The translations under genes and the position numbers were made by a program. This document shows positions 1-11,780 of a stretch of DNA of 64,000 nt, one piece after another (the first letter of the stretch is position 1; every line of letters starts with the position of its first letter). Under the pieces are notes generated by a model. It did no database searches, was not told where the DNA came from, and saw only the letters and a list, made by a program, of their open reading frames with translations. Source of the DNA: Brienomyrus brachyistius (Eukaryota > Chordata > Actinopteri > Osteoglossiformes > Mormyridae); contig NC_064535.1 of the NCBI RefSeq assembly GCF_023856365.1, forward strand, positions 11,118,363 through 11,182,362. Reading direction: 5' to 3'.

Positions 1-1707
1 AAGCTTGAGATACAAGAATTCAGAAGAAGGCTACTTCAGAAAGATTCTTTGCCATCATATTTCTCATTCACATAAAACCAGAGTAGACTGTAAATCTAAA
101 CAGCCTTTTCACTAGGTGCATGCTTTTTACAACAGTATGCTACTTGCACTAATGCTGCTTTTGTTTTATGTATCACATATCAGCCTTATTTTTATTCTTT
201 GATCAGCGGACAATACTACAGGTATGTTCGGTTTCTCAGTGTCTTTCACAGTTCAGTTTCTGCCACCTTGTGGATTTTTTTAAAAATTGCAACTTCAGTT
301 CGAATTTAGTGCTAATTAGGTACACCAACGTTTACAACATGAAAACATACAATTTTGCCTATAGCATGTGCCCTGCAATGGTCTGGAATCCCATAAAGAC
401 TGTTGCCCTGCCTTCTTCCCTGCGTTTGCTGGAATAGGATCCAGGCAACCTGCTATCCTGTACCAGGTAATCGGCTGGGAGATAAAAACACTCACATTAA
501 ATATCCTTGTTAATAAAGAGAGACAGAAAAAAACAACTGTCAATAATAAGATTTTTACATAAGAATATACTAGGTTTTTTCGACCAGAAAATCTACACCC
601 ATACTGCAACTTCCCTGTGGATCTACTGTTTCATTGCTGAAATAGCTGGGTCTAGCAGCAGACACACAAGAGTGCACTGTAAGGGAGGGCAGCTGGTCAC
701 CATAATATGGCCAGAGGTTTTGCAGGCTTATAGTCTAGGAACTGAACGTTGTTACAAAACCAGATCCTGGATAAATTGCCTTTATTCATGAATCCCACAA
801 TAAGCCAGTGACCTCCTGACATTTATGAGATGTCTTTAGCTCAGGCAGCCGGGACGAACATAACATTTCTGGCTGTGACTTCTGGCAGGGCACTTTTGAT
901 GCTTATTAGAGCTACAACAGCTGGCAGGCCACCTAAAGTTCCTGGAGAAGCTCTGGCAGTTGGCAGGCCATTTCTGATGCTTTGGAAATTTGTGACAACG
1001 TGCAGGCTGTCTCTGAAGCTCATGGCAGCATTTTCTGGCAGGTCATCTTGTGATCTCATTTTCCACCGTCATTCTCAAAGCACTAGTGCTCCAGCTCTCG
1101 CCCGACCAGTTATACCTCGTGCACCATAGCAAAAACTCTCCATAGATCTGATGTCATTGTCCTTCAAATTAGGTTGCCAATCTGCTTCATTTGGACAGAG
1201 AAAATGCTAATATACTCTTGAATTAAGTTGCTGTAATATCCATTGCTTGTAATTTCCACTATGGAACATCCCTACTACAGGTATCCCATATATCTTTGTA
1301 GAGATACATCCCAGACCAGACCACGCCTGCTACATCTGAATTGCCCCTGGGCTATTCACCTACCTTGAGCTACCATCACCTACTTGGCATAGTACTGTTC
1401 TATCTCTGAAACAAGGTCTTCTGTATTTGCAGAACGAGGACGACGACATTAGCATTGGGGTTAGTGGTGACTGCAGCTGTTGCTTGCATACCAGTGGCTC
1501 TATCCAGTAGGCTGGGTGGCCGCAAATTGGAGACCATTGTGAATATAGTTTCACTAGATGTTCCTTTACCTATACTGTCCTACAAAGACAGAACATAATC
1601 ATTTTGCTGACTCTGAAACTGAACAAAAGCACATTAGCCTTGGTTTTAGTGTGGATTTTGCAGTTACTGTAATTTTAACATTCTGTTTTCTTCAAAATTT
1701 CATCATA

Positions 1708-2061
1708 GGGGGGGCGGCATGGTGGTGCAGTGGTTAGCACTGTTGCCTTACACCTCTGGGACCCGGGTTCGAGTCTCTGCCTGGGTCACATGTGTGTGGA
1801 GTTTGCATGTTCTCCCCATGTCATCGTGGGGTTTCCTCCGAGTACTCCGGTTTCCCCCCACAGTCCAAAAACATGCTGAGGCTAATTGGAGTTGCTAAAT
1901 TGTCCGTAGGTGTGCATGCGTGAATGAATGGTGTGTGAGTGTGCCCTGCGATGGGCTGGCCCCCCATCCTGGGTTGTTCCCTGCCTCATGCCCATTGCTT
2001 CCGGGATAGGCTCTGGACCCCCCGCGACCCAGTAGGATAAGCAGTTTGGAAAATGGATGGA
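1708..2061 (+). mobile_element. Full-length tRNA-derived SINE with GGAT-type tail
   Basis: This is the most complete copy of the dominant SINE in the window. The head has internal RNA polymerase III promoter boxes: an A box at 1723-1733 that fits TRGYNNARNNG, and a B box at 1766-1776 that differs from GGTTCGANTCC only at its last base. The body has the usual segments of this fish repeat (a CCCACAGTCCAAAAACATGC-like block, a GATGGGCTGGCC block, a GGATAAGC block) and it ends in GGATGGAT. A probable 12-bp target-site duplication flanks it (1698-1709 and 2062-2073, 10 of 12 matching, both differences transitions), which suggests an older insertion. Confidence 0.85.
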
Positions 2062-2305
2062 TTTCGTCACAGGATGAAACAGCCTACGATACCCAATTTG
2101 GGTCATCATTCAATTTTGATAAAATATGCAGTTACAGTATTTTGCTTTTATATTGCAGAACATTTGGGATTGATTAGTTATTCACAGCGGGGTATGCAGT
2201 GTAAAGGGTACTCAGAAGCTTTTCCCTTACTAAAATTGTACAAATACTAACAGCTTGATTTAAAAAAAAAAAACAAAACAAACTCGGAAATACAAGTACT
2301 AAATT

Positions 2306-2459
2306 AGGGGTGCTGCGTTGGTGCAGTGCTTAGCACGGCTGTCTCACGCTTCTGGGGCCAGGGTTTGAGTCTCTGCTATAGCTCCATCCTGGGCTGTTTG
2401 CAGCCTTGTGCTCCAGACCCCTGTGACCCTGCAGAGGACAAATATAGAAAATCGATGAA
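2306..2459 (+). mobile_element. Internally deleted SINE copy
   Basis: Both ends of the 1708-2061 SINE are present: the tRNA-like head with TTGGTGCAGTGCTTAGCA and a B-box relative GGTTTGAGTC, then a jump to the distal CATCCTGGGC and AGACCCCTGTGACCC blocks. About 200 bp of the middle is missing. The tail GAAAATCGATGA is a mutated GGAAAATGGATGG. Confidence 0.7.
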
Positions 2460-3139
2460 AATACTGAATCAGGAAATTAAAGTCAAACCTATGGTACATC
2501 ACATTCTGCAACTCAGATCTCTCTTCTCTCCTAATACTTAGTCCAGCAGTTTCATATAAGGAGTCACAGTTCATTAAGTCCAACAAGATCAAGCTGGATA
2601 CTATTACAATTTCCTTACGCAAACCAAACCAATATTTTTATAATTATGAAACAAATTTGGGAGGACTCATATCTATGAGCGGGACAAACTATTGAAAGAT
2701 GGGTGGATTTAAATTTGAGATGACATATACTAAATTAGGACACAAACCCCAAACGTAAATAAAGCACTTTTCGCAGCTGAAATAGGCTTTTGAGTAGCTG
2801 CCTTCTTCCACCCTCCCATCGCTTAGTCCAGCTGAGTCACATAAGGAGTTCATTCAGTCCAGCAAGTTTAAGCTGGGTATTATTACCAAGAATACATCAG
2901 GGTGTAAACCAAAAACCTAAAAGGGAGAGGGTGATGCTGGAGAAGTGCACACTCAGATGTTATTTTAACTTGACGTCTCCTCCGATGTCCATAATACTGG
3001 ACACACTAAACAATGTCTCATGTCCTTCTTCTGCTATACTATATAACTGTTTAATTTTTCAGTTTTTATTCTTAAAACTGCCTGCCTTTATCAGGGTGGT
3101 ATAATTAAAACAATTTTTAATTTTTAGATATGATAATTC

Positions 3140-3362
3140 TCTTGGGGTGGTGTAGTAGCTTGCTGGTTGGCACTGCTGACGCCCACTTCTGGGACCGGGG
3201 TTCTCTGCAGTGGCTGTTCTCCCTGTTGTTGTTGGGGGGGTTTACTCTGGGTTATCTGGTTTCCCCCACTGTCCAAAAACATACTGAGTTTAATTGGAAT
3301 TACTCAATGGTGTCGGTGCCCCATCTTGCGTTGTTTCCTGTTCCGTCTCTCACCCCCAGTAA
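3140..3362 (+). mobile_element. Degenerate SINE copy
   Basis: A heavily mutated member of the same family. The GGTTTCCCCCACTGTCCAAA block at about 3258-3278 and the CCATCTTGCGTTGTTTCCTG block at about 3321-3341 are the recognisable parts. The A and B boxes are damaged and no target-site duplication was found. Confidence 0.6.
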
Positions 3363-3778
3363 TGAAAACTACTAAATGTTTAATTGAGGACAGCAGGGAA
3401 ATCTAGGAACTCAAACCTAAACTGTTTCCAGGGCAACAAACAAGACTTTTTTCATTTTATTTAAAATTGTTATCATTGTTCTCTCGCAACTAGTTCTTTC
3501 ACCGTGATGGACTAAATATATATTTTTGTATCTGTTAGTATCATTTGCACATAACTGTAGAAGAAAGGGCATATTATGCAGTATTAATGAATGAATGTGC
3601 ACTGATATACTAGCAACTACATGGACATGCTTGTATTCCAAGCAGCAACCTGGGATCACAGTAATTGACGCAGTGGCTCTTTAAGACCTGTGATGGATGT
3701 TGTTGGGTCTATATGATCATAGGACGATTTTCTGAGCCTTTCTGCATATGTGCATCTGTATAAATATTAATATTTCAT

Positions 3779-4114
3779 AAGTATTGTAAAGGTGTGCATG
3801 TGTGAGTGAATGGTGTGTGAGTGTGCCCTGCGATGGGCTGGCCCCCCATCCTGGGTTGTTCCCTGCCTCGTGCCCATTGGTTCCGGGATAGGCTCTGGAC
3901 CCCTCGCGACCCAATAGGATAAGCGGTTTGGAAAATGGATGGATGGAAGTATTGTAAAGGTGTGCATGTGTGAGTGAATGGTGTGTGAGTGTGCCCTGCG
4001 ATGGGCTGGCCCCCCATCCTGGGTTGTTCCCTGCCTCGTGCCCATTGGTTCCGGGATAGGCTCCGGACCCCCCGCGACCCAGTAGGATAAGCGGTTTGGA
4101 AAATGGATGGATAG
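3779..4114 (+). mobile_element. Two tandem 3' SINE fragments, 168-bp period
   Basis: Units 3779-3946 and 3947-4114 each contain the distal half of the dominant SINE preceded by the same non-SINE leader AAGTATTGTAAA. Both carry the unusual variant CCCATTGGTTCC where the other copies read CCCATTGCTTCC, so they derive from one insertion that was duplicated in tandem together with its 5' flank. Unit 2 is closer to the family consensus at several C/T positions. Confidence 0.8.
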
Positions 4115-5537
4115 ATTAATTTTTGTTTCACTTCTATTTAAGTAAAGCAACAGTCCCAAAAGTATCTATCCTAGTCCATCCTTAACTGAGCAAAGCATTT
4201 GACTCATCGTAGATCATCTAACATCAATATATATATATATTAAATTCTGTCTTGTAGTTATAGGAATGTGGTTAGCTCATCAGGGGTATAAACAGGGTTT
4301 GTGTTTTGCAGAGGTTGTTACTAAGCGACATAATCAATTCTTTAACTAATCATTTTAACTGAAAAAGAGCAAAATGTCAGAATGGGAGTCATGCATCGTT
4401 ATATTTGGAGCAGAAGCCTACTTGTTCTATGGAGGAATAACAATTGTGTGGGCGTTTGCAAACAATTTTTGAGCTTGTGCTGAAACAAATAAAGCAGGCA
4501 AGGAGGTGTAACAGAAAGCTGAGTATAATGTTCTTAATCTAAATTTATGTTGCTTAAGAGGGCGTAATGCTTTAACTGTTAATTCCATGAAAAATATTTC
4601 AGCATTGCATTAGTATTATTTTGAAAGCAGAAATATTCCCAGGCTATTTTTATAACGTTTAATTTGGTGGCTTTCCAAGTCTTGCACTTGGTGACACTGA
4701 GTGTCCTTAAAAGGCTATTTCTGCCATCAAAGCACTAAAACAGGGCTCCTTGTGTTTACTGCAACAGGCCTGCTGCTGGTTCACTGTGGCGTTTCCTGGA
4801 ACTGGGCTTCTGAAATATAGTGGTTATGCTTTAATAGACAGTCAAAATAAATGGAAAAATATACAACGGTTGCATTCTGCTCTCTGTGTTTTAGGAAAAT
4901 GGGGCACTCTTTGAGGCTGAAGTGGTGACGTAAACATAGGCTGTGAATATTTAATTCCCTATTCATTGCCTAAGTTAGACTCATACTGGAATAAGGGTTA
5001 TGTGTGTATTTTTTGTTATATATTTGTAGTTCATCACATCAGTTAAACTTTCAGTTATGTAGAATGACCAACCAACATGAGATATTTAAGAAATATATTT
5101 AAATATTCCTTGCCTGTAGAGAATATGACTTCATGTGTGCAAGATTCTGACATATAGTTAGATTAGTTGAAGATGCTTTTAAAGTCCATACAATTGTAAA
5201 TTGTTTAGTTTAGTAAGGAAAAGTGCTGGGATATATAACTCTATTGTAATAAGTTGTATTGTCGTTGCCCATTGTTACCAGAACCTGATGTTCAATAGTT
5301 AAAGGTTACAATAGCAAATAAATAATATGGAAATAATATAGATTATTGGCTGGGGCACACCCTGAATGGGAGTCCAGTCCACAGCAATGATAATATTAAG
5401 GGTCACATGAGTTTTTCGAAAGATACTGGCATGGCTGACACTGTGAACCTAAGTTACAATTCTGGCCTATTCATGTTTTCATGGTTTTTTTTTTTAACAA
5501 AAGTTCCAAAATTTTTAGTAAACTGACTATGTTTAGC

Positions 5538-5659
5538 CTGCGATGGGCTGGCCCCCTATCCAGGGTTGTTCCCTGCCTCGTGCCCATTGCTTCCAGGATA
5601 GGCTCCGGACCCCCCGCGACCCAGTAGGATAAGCGGTTTGGAAAATGGATGGATGGATG
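5538..5659 (+). mobile_element. 5'-truncated SINE with perfect 13-bp target duplication
   Basis: Only the last ~120 bp of the SINE is present, from CTGCGATGGG to the GGATGGATG tail. It is bounded by identical 13-bp direct repeats GACTATGTTTAGC at 5525-5537 and 5660-5672. Truncation at the 5' end with a perfect target-site duplication is what LINE-type target-primed reverse transcription produces, and the intact duplication indicates a young insertion. Confidence 0.9.
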
Positions 5660-6214
5660 GACTATGTTTAGCTTTTTATGTTATGTTTACATACAATTTC
5701 ATATATTGCTCCATATTATATTCTACAATATATTTTATAATGGTATATACTACAGTAAATGACCATTCACTTAAATCTTGACATTGGGGCAACTTAAATG
5801 CTTATTATAGAACTGCAGAACTTTCGTGCACAGGAGGGGTAAAACACCAGTGTGCTGCACATCTGTTGTTTGAAGCAGTTGCTTTAAAGTGAGATGAAGG
5901 GAAATGTATTCACCTGATTTTCATTCGCCTAGCCTACATTTGTTTAAATAATTTGCGATTGCTAGACATATGTACAACCTCTAGGTGGTGCACTATGCAA
6001 TAGAAATCAAAATTCATCCCATACTAATCTACAAACAATTCACACAGCTTACGATTTAATGTTCTAAATAGCAACTTACACCTAACATAAATACTGAACT
6101 TATTTGTATAGCACACTGTTTTATTCAAAATAATTTGGATGACTATCAGTTTTACAATTATTACAAAAGCAAGTACTATACTTCGTATCTCGCATGTATA
6201 AGGAATTTAGGGCA

Positions 6215-6410
6215 CAAGACATGGAAACATCCTCCGCTGGATTTCAGTCACAGGGCAGAGATACATGGGCAATTTAACAATGCCAGGGTTCTCTGCCACA
6301 TGTTTTTGAATTGCAGGAGGAAACCGGAACATCCTGTGCAGGCCGGTTAAACACAGGGAAGACATGAAGACCCCACACACACAAACCACAGGCCAAATTA
6401 AAGACCCCAT
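6215..6410 (-). mobile_element. Old SINE relic, reverse orientation
   Basis: Reverse-complement blocks of a related SINE are visible: GGCAATTTAACAATGCC at about 6269-6286 and GAGGAAACCGGAACATCCTG at about 6316-6336. Divergence is high and the ends are not defined. Confidence 0.45.
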
Positions 6411-7280
6411 TCCAAAAGTTCTGCAGCGACTATTTCCCAAACCAGTACAAAACTCGTGTGAAACCAGACGGTTATGTTGCACTTAGTCCACATATGAAAA
6501 GCTGCCTCTAGAGATTCTGATTTTAAATTATTTGGGCCAAATATATAACATGCTTCCCACCAGGCCATGATGCTCCAAATTAATAGCCTAGCAAACGAAA
6601 ATTAAAGAAAGATTTTATAGACCACACTAATGGGCTGTCTTTAATAGGCTTAGGTCACAGAGGAATCCACCACTGAGGGGAATAGAAGAAATGTGTCATA
6701 CATTTTATTAAGGGGCAGTCAAGTAGAATTGTTGACTTTGTGAACTACTCAGATTGAAATGATGTGCAAATTAAATTGTGGCCTCATTGTCACAAATAGA
6801 TTGAATGCTATTGTCAAATGTGTTTTGTGTTGCAAGGGCAAATGTAGGACAGACTGGCAGACATGGAACACTTTTCCTCCTGTACCTGTTATATACAGAT
6901 ATAAGATTTTTTCCCATTGACATATTTATATGCTAACATACATGCAAAGTGAGAAAAGGTCCAATTGTGAAGTTGTGATTTGTATCAACAAGTAAAGGCA
7001 TTAGTTTTGATGTGACAAAGACTGTGAATCAAATCATTATCTTGGGAAAAGTATTGCATTATATTATCCCCATATTTTACTTTTCCACATCTCACTAAAC
7101 AGTACATTGAGTGAACGACACACTTGTAAGTTCGGCGACCTACAGAACAGTGTGATTACAAAGCGGTAGATGTGGACATGGATTAAAAACAAGGCATGTC
7201 TGTTTTGAGCTTTTGGCAGGTGGAGGTTGCAGAATCTTGATGAAATACACAAAAATGTAACCAAGTATAGTTTGTAAAAT

Positions 7281-7365
7281 CCATGCATCCATCCATTTTC
7301 CAAACTGCTTATCCTACTGGGTCGCAGGAGGTCCGCAGCCTATCCCGGAAGCAATGGGCACGAGG
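7281..7365 (-). mobile_element. 5'-truncated SINE tail, reverse orientation
   Basis: The distal ~85 bp of the dominant SINE in reverse orientation (CCATCCATTTTCCAAACTGC, then CCTATCCCGGAAGCAATGGG). The heptamer TGTAAAA occurs on both sides (7273-7279 and 7372-7378) and may be a short target-site duplication. Confidence 0.75.
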
Positions 7366-7500
7366 CTAGTGTGTAAAACACAACATTAAACTTGTTACGG
7401 CACATTACTATATTCTGATAATATATAAAGGGTCTCCAATCTGCCTTTGAAATCTTTTAAAGTAAGTCAGATGGTTTAAAAGTTTAGTGGTTTCATTAAC

Positions 7501-7725
7501 AGATGGCATGGTTGTGCAGTGGTTAGTATAGCTGTCTCACACCTTTAGGGATGGGGTTTGCGGCCCACCTCCCGTGTGTGTGGAGTCTGTATGTTCTTCC
7601 TTGATTGTGTTGTGAGTTTCCTTTGGCAGTCCTAATGCATTCAGTTAGACTAAATCTTGTGTCTAATTTGCCCATTGTGTGTCCCTACATTAGACTGGCA
7701 ACCCATCCAGTGAGCAGAGCCAAGT
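7501..7725 (+). mobile_element. Degenerate tRNA-headed SINE
   Basis: A diverged relative of the dominant SINE. The A-box region TTGTGCAGTGGTTAGTATAG is clear at about 7513-7532, followed by GTGTGTGTGGAGTCTGTATG. The B box is disrupted. The 3' end is indistinct around the GACTGGCAACCCATCC block. Confidence 0.6.
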
Positions 7726-8481
7726 AGAGATGTTTTGGGGGGCAGGTGCTTATTGGTCGGTCTGCTCCAAGCACCCAATTTCACATTGTTTCAGAGATAT
7801 ATATGTCAGCTGATTGGATAGGGGGAGGGCTGTGACTATGGTGAAAAAAGGGAGGGAGGGCATTCCATACCATTAAGGGATGGCACTTTGAATAGTTCGG
7901 GGGCAAAAAGGGCAGATTCTCAGGCACCCATTCCCCAGCCACATACCTTCCAGTGTGTACCTCAGCCTTGGGATACTCTTCAGCTTCCCCCGTCATCCTG
8001 TCCAGGTGAAGCTCTTAGAGGATTTCATTTAGAGGTAGATAATTGTCCCATTATGCTGACATATAATTGAAACAACATCTTAAAAATAGATGTGTTGCTT
8101 GGCTTAGAGTGATATTTTCACAGTTATTTCAAAAGAATATGATTATGAAGTGAAGGAACCAGTCTTACTCAAATTTGGCTTTCATAATAATCAGCATAGA
8201 ATCTCAGACTGTTTATTCTTTTTCTATTTCTGTAAGATATGCTCTGCTGAATAATCCTTATTCATTCCTGGACAGTTCTGTTCAGAAAACAGAGTATAGT
8301 ATTAAGTTGCAGTTATGAATTCTCACGTACAAAGAGTAAATGTCAGTTAATTGATGCTATTTTGTCATAATGTGAGTTAAGTCCTTGGACATTCGCTGTG
8401 TTAATGACAGACTTGTTTTTCCAACCTTATAAAATCTGGACGTCTGAACATTAATCAAGCAATGTTGTTTGAAATAACATC

Positions 8482-8810
8482 CATCCATTTTCCAAACCAC
8501 TTATCCTACCGGATCGCGGGGGGGGGGTCTGGAGCCTATCCTGGAAGCAATGGGCACGAGGCAGGGAACAACCCTGGATGGGGGGCCAGCCCATTGCAGG
8601 GCACACTCACACACCATTCACTCCTACAGGCAATTTAAGTCCAATCAGCCTCAGCAAGTTTTTGGACTGTGGGGGGGAAACCGGAATCCCTGGAGGAAAC
8701 CCCACGACAACATGCAAACTCCACACACATGTGACCCAGGCGGAGACTCGAACCTGGGTCCCAGAGGTGAGAGGCGACAGTGCTAACCACTGCACTACCA
8801 TTTCACCCCC
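8482..8810 (-). mobile_element. Near full-length SINE with perfect 13-bp target duplication
   Basis: A nearly complete reverse-oriented copy. The B box lies at 8744-8754 and the A box at 8787-8797 (both on the minus strand), and the CCATCCATTTTCCAAACC tail is at the left end. Identical 13-bp direct repeats TTGAAATAACATC flank it at 8469-8481 and 8811-8823. It lacks about 25 bp relative to the 1708 copy in the segment around the AATTTAAGTCC block. The exact duplication argues for recent retrotransposition. Confidence 0.92.
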
Positions 8811-8831
8811 TTGAAATAACATCTCAAGCCT

Positions 8832-8832
8832 A

Positions 8833-8902
<70 letters not shown>
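8832..8902. repeat. (AAT)n microsatellite
   Basis: About 23 uninterrupted AAT units directly after the 3'-side target duplication of the SINE at 8482-8810. Poly-leucine and poly-tyrosine reading frames across it are artefacts of the repeat. Confidence 0.95.
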
Positions 8903-8903
<1 letters not shown>

Positions 8904-11322
8904 ACAAAAGGGTAACATTTGAAGATCTTTATATTCGGTTTTAGAGGTTTTTTAAAATCCCAAGGTTTTCTTCTCATTTGATTAAGGATTACATAGAACA
9001 GGGGTCAAAGTGTGCATATTTGCTCTCACACTGGAATTCCTACATAATTTTTTCCATTACCCAGAGTAGGGAGGGGCTTTGGGCCAGTCAGAGGCCTTTA
9101 TCATTAAGTGGCAGGGGACTGAAATACACACTCTCCGTGTTTCCTTTGGGGATAGTCCGTGTTAACAGTGTAAGAAGGGCATTACCTGGCAAAACTATCA
9201 CAATGTACACAAAGCACATGTATATTTACAGTTTATTTTTAGCCTGGTTTACTTTAGCCTGGTTTTTTTTAAAGAGAATAGGAAATACAAGCAAACACAT
9301 TTAACACACTCAGTGAAAGTAAATAAATTAGATAAAGTTTCCTTTTCCCATTGAGTGTAACTTTTAAAACAAACTAAGACTACTTAAGCTGGAAATAACC
9401 TCTCATCTTCATTAGTATGTAGTGCTTTTGCTTCTACATTATTCGTATTAACAATTAAATAACATAAGCACTTGTTAAACATGAAGCAGGGTTATTGCTA
9501 CATTAATTCTCTGAAGTGTCACTCCCTTTACGCGTTTGCAAGGCCCAAATGCAGTAAAGATTACCAATGGACATAAGCGGGTTATGGGTTATTTTATATT
9601 AAATAATATTTTTTATGATTTTTTACAGGAATAGCTTGTTTCCAACTGTTTAATAGTATAAACAGACCAACTGAAATTAGCCTTTTCTTGAATATACTCA
9701 GTTAGGTCTGACTGAGTATTTTATGTACTTAAGTGTATTTCGATGGACTGCTGCTTGTAACAAGCTCTAACAGCATGAGAGTTTACAAACATCTGAAAAG
9801 GGGGAGTAATTGCTGTTCTTCAAGACAAACCTCCAGCCTTAGTGTCAGGCACGGGTGTGGGCATTTTGAATAGCTTGGTACTTCAGTAGTTTCATCTCTC
9901 CACAGACACTTACTGAGCTGCAAGTTATGTCTTCCCTGGTCCGCACTGTGTAGTCCACCTTTTTTCTGCATCGACAGTTTTGCAGTGCTCATGGCCTTGT
10001 CGCTTAATGGGCAATACCCTGAGGATGACAGTGGCTGACATCCTGTTATGATTTCTAAAGATCTTTCTGCCAGATTCTAACACTTTTCTACTCTCATTAT
10101 CTTGACATTCCCAGCATCATTCCTTGCCCTCTATTGAACGCATCCTGTCCTCAGATGAGGCAGCTGCATTGAGTTTATAGGTAGTTTACCACAATTAAAA
10201 TCTATCTCCATGAATTCCACAGTTATGTAATAGCTCTTCACAACCTGTCCCGGCAAGTCTTTGACTGGCTCACGTCAGATGAATAGGTTGCAAAAAAAGA
10301 GGATTCCTAGATTGAATTACTACGACATTATTACATAATCTACGGTACCTGTTTCAGTAACTTTGTTAGATTTTCATGTGATGGTGGGATCCACCAGAGA
10401 ATAAACTGAAAATGAAAGAAATGGTTTTGTGTAATGAGCTAGTAAAATATACGCTGGAAATGTAATTTCTTTGTGGATGTCATTTTAAACGGAACACTGA
10501 CATGTTTAATGATGAATAAAGGAGAATACCCAAAATTAGAATTTTAATGCAGAATTTTACACTGCATACAGTTTTACAGATGCATTTATACAGCCAGAAG
10601 TTTACTGTGGTAGCTTAACTTGTATTTATCATAAATCAATGTAGAATCAAAAATGATAATTTGAAACTTTAAATCTTATCACATATTTAAGATCTATTGC
10701 TTTATACTGCATACAATTCATAACCTTCGATCCATTTAAAATAATATTAATATTTTTATATTATACAATAATGGTACATTAAACCAGAAAACATATTTCA
10801 CATGAATAGCTTTTTTGGTGGCAGTAATGGTTAAGCCACTTTATGTTCATTTTTTATTAATTCACCTGAAACAATTTAGTATGTTCATTACAAGTGTATT
10901 TATCTAGAAATTCTGCTGACCAAGTCGGTAAAGGAGCCCTATGCTAATATGTCTGCAAGTTCTACTTTAATAGAATGATATACTGTTATGATCCACGAGC
11001 CGCCTCCCCCCACCTTTTTTACATATTTGTATTCATATACTTGTAATACCTATACGATTTCTAAATTTAACAATGAATTATGCAACTATACAATGCAGGG
11101 TATCACGGTATATGTTCTGTGCTTATTTCTGCACGCTCAGCCGCATGATGTTCTGTGTCAAACGCATAATAAACGTAAAAGCTTTTAGATATTTTATCAA
11201 CAGATTTGTAAAACGGCTTTAGATAACAGCTAATAAGAATATCAGCACATTTGCTAAGCAAAAAAAGTGGTCGGTCGCAGTTGCGTTGCCCTTTTAAGAG
11301 CCGAATCTTTCGGTCGGCATTG

Positions 11323-11330
11323 TGACGTCA
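11323..11330. promoter_or_regulatory. Perfect cAMP-response element
   Basis: The palindrome TGACGTCA, the full CREB/ATF site, sits 376 bp upstream of the inpp5a start codon inside the CpG-rich block. Full CREs with a central CpG are characteristically functional in CpG-type promoters. Use here is inferred from sequence and position only. Confidence 0.6.
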
Positions 11331-11372
11331 GCGCCGTGAAGGACTCCAGTCCCTCCTTCTAAACAATCGGCG

Positions 11373-11616
11373 ATGGTTCTCCTGGAGCAGTAGATAGTGG
11401 GGAGCGAAAGCCAGGGAAACACCCAATACTGAAATGACCCAAAGTCCAGCGTGCACTGTGGATTAAAACGGAAACTTTTTGTGATGGCTGTTATTATGAG
11501 AAAGTAACCGAAATATCAACAGGAGACCTTGCGGTAGCTACTGATGCACTCGCACAGCTATGACCGAGCCGAACGGCAGCGTACCTGGCTCCTGTCGTAA
11601 CTCCTCACTGTTTTAA
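11373..11616 (+). promoter_or_regulatory. Cluster of five short upstream ORFs
   Basis: Five ATG-started minimal ORFs lie before the main start: 11373-11393 (6 codons), 11434-11466 (10), 11484-11507 (7), 11544-11600 (18) and 11560-11616 (18). The last two overlap in different frames. All terminate before 11706, so they would act by reducing or gating ribosome access and would not extend the protein. Their presence in the mRNA depends on the unknown transcription start. Confidence 0.45.
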
Positions 11617-11705
11617 TAGAACCGCTTTGCGTAGACATTTTAACACGTCCATTCGCTTTTAATTTCAGTCGCTATTAGGCAGCTTCAGTTTCACATCTGA
11701 GAATT

Positions 11706-11780
11706 ATGGCAGGGAAGATGAGCGCACAGGGCACTGGTGTATTGCTCGTAACAGCCAACGTTGGATCGCTGTTTGAAGAC
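11706..11780 (+). CDS. inpp5a: inpp5a exon 1 (start codon, residues 1-25)
   Basis: First coding exon of type I inositol polyphosphate-5-phosphatase, the enzyme that removes the 5-phosphate from Ins(1,4,5)P3 and Ins(1,3,4,5)P4 and so ends calcium-release signalling, working at the plasma membrane. The exon reads MAGKMSAQGTGVLLVTANVG then SLFED. The TANVGS segment is the family's first catalytic motif, and Asn18 should be the conserved active-site asparagine of the endonuclease/exonuclease/phosphatase fold. The start has A at -3 and G at +4, a strong Kozak context, and matches the known vertebrate N-terminus, with changes confined to the poorly conserved residues 5-11 and residue 24. The exon ends in phase 0 at a perfect GTAAGT donor. 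Confidence 0.96.

Larger units (their letters stand above)
1..11269. other. Intergenic region upstream of inpp5a
   Basis: No exon, RNA gene or promoter of another gene could be supported here. Open frames are short, lack splice context, and several lie inside SINE copies. The region is AT-rich and densely populated by one tRNA-derived SINE family (copies near 1.7, 2.3, 3.1, 3.8, 5.5, 6.2, 7.3, 7.5 and 8.5 kb) plus an AAT microsatellite at 8.8 kb. Stretches 1-1700, 4120-5530, 5690-6210, 7740-8460 and 8910-11269 hold nothing I recognise. Confidence 0.7.
11270..11705 (+). promoter_or_regulatory. inpp5a: Probable inpp5a promoter and 5' leader (CpG-rich)
   Basis: CpG dinucleotides, rare in the surrounding AT-rich DNA, become frequent from about 11272 and stay so past exon 1 to about 11830. 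No TATA box at a sensible place was found, as expected for a CpG-type vertebrate promoter of a broadly expressed gene. The transcription start cannot be fixed by eye. The final stretch 11617-11705 has no ATG and runs into the strong-context initiator of exon 1. A polypyrimidine-AG at about 11668 could also act as a 5'-UTR splice acceptor. Confidence 0.65.

Noticed and set aside
830..1129. 99-codon frame upstream of inpp5a
   Set aside because: No recognisable family and no splice or promoter context. The region shows recurring GGCAGG strings that look like a degenerate repeat.
8607..8977. Leucine-rich and tyrosine-rich minus-strand frames
   Set aside because: They arise from the AAT repeat joined to a SINE copy.
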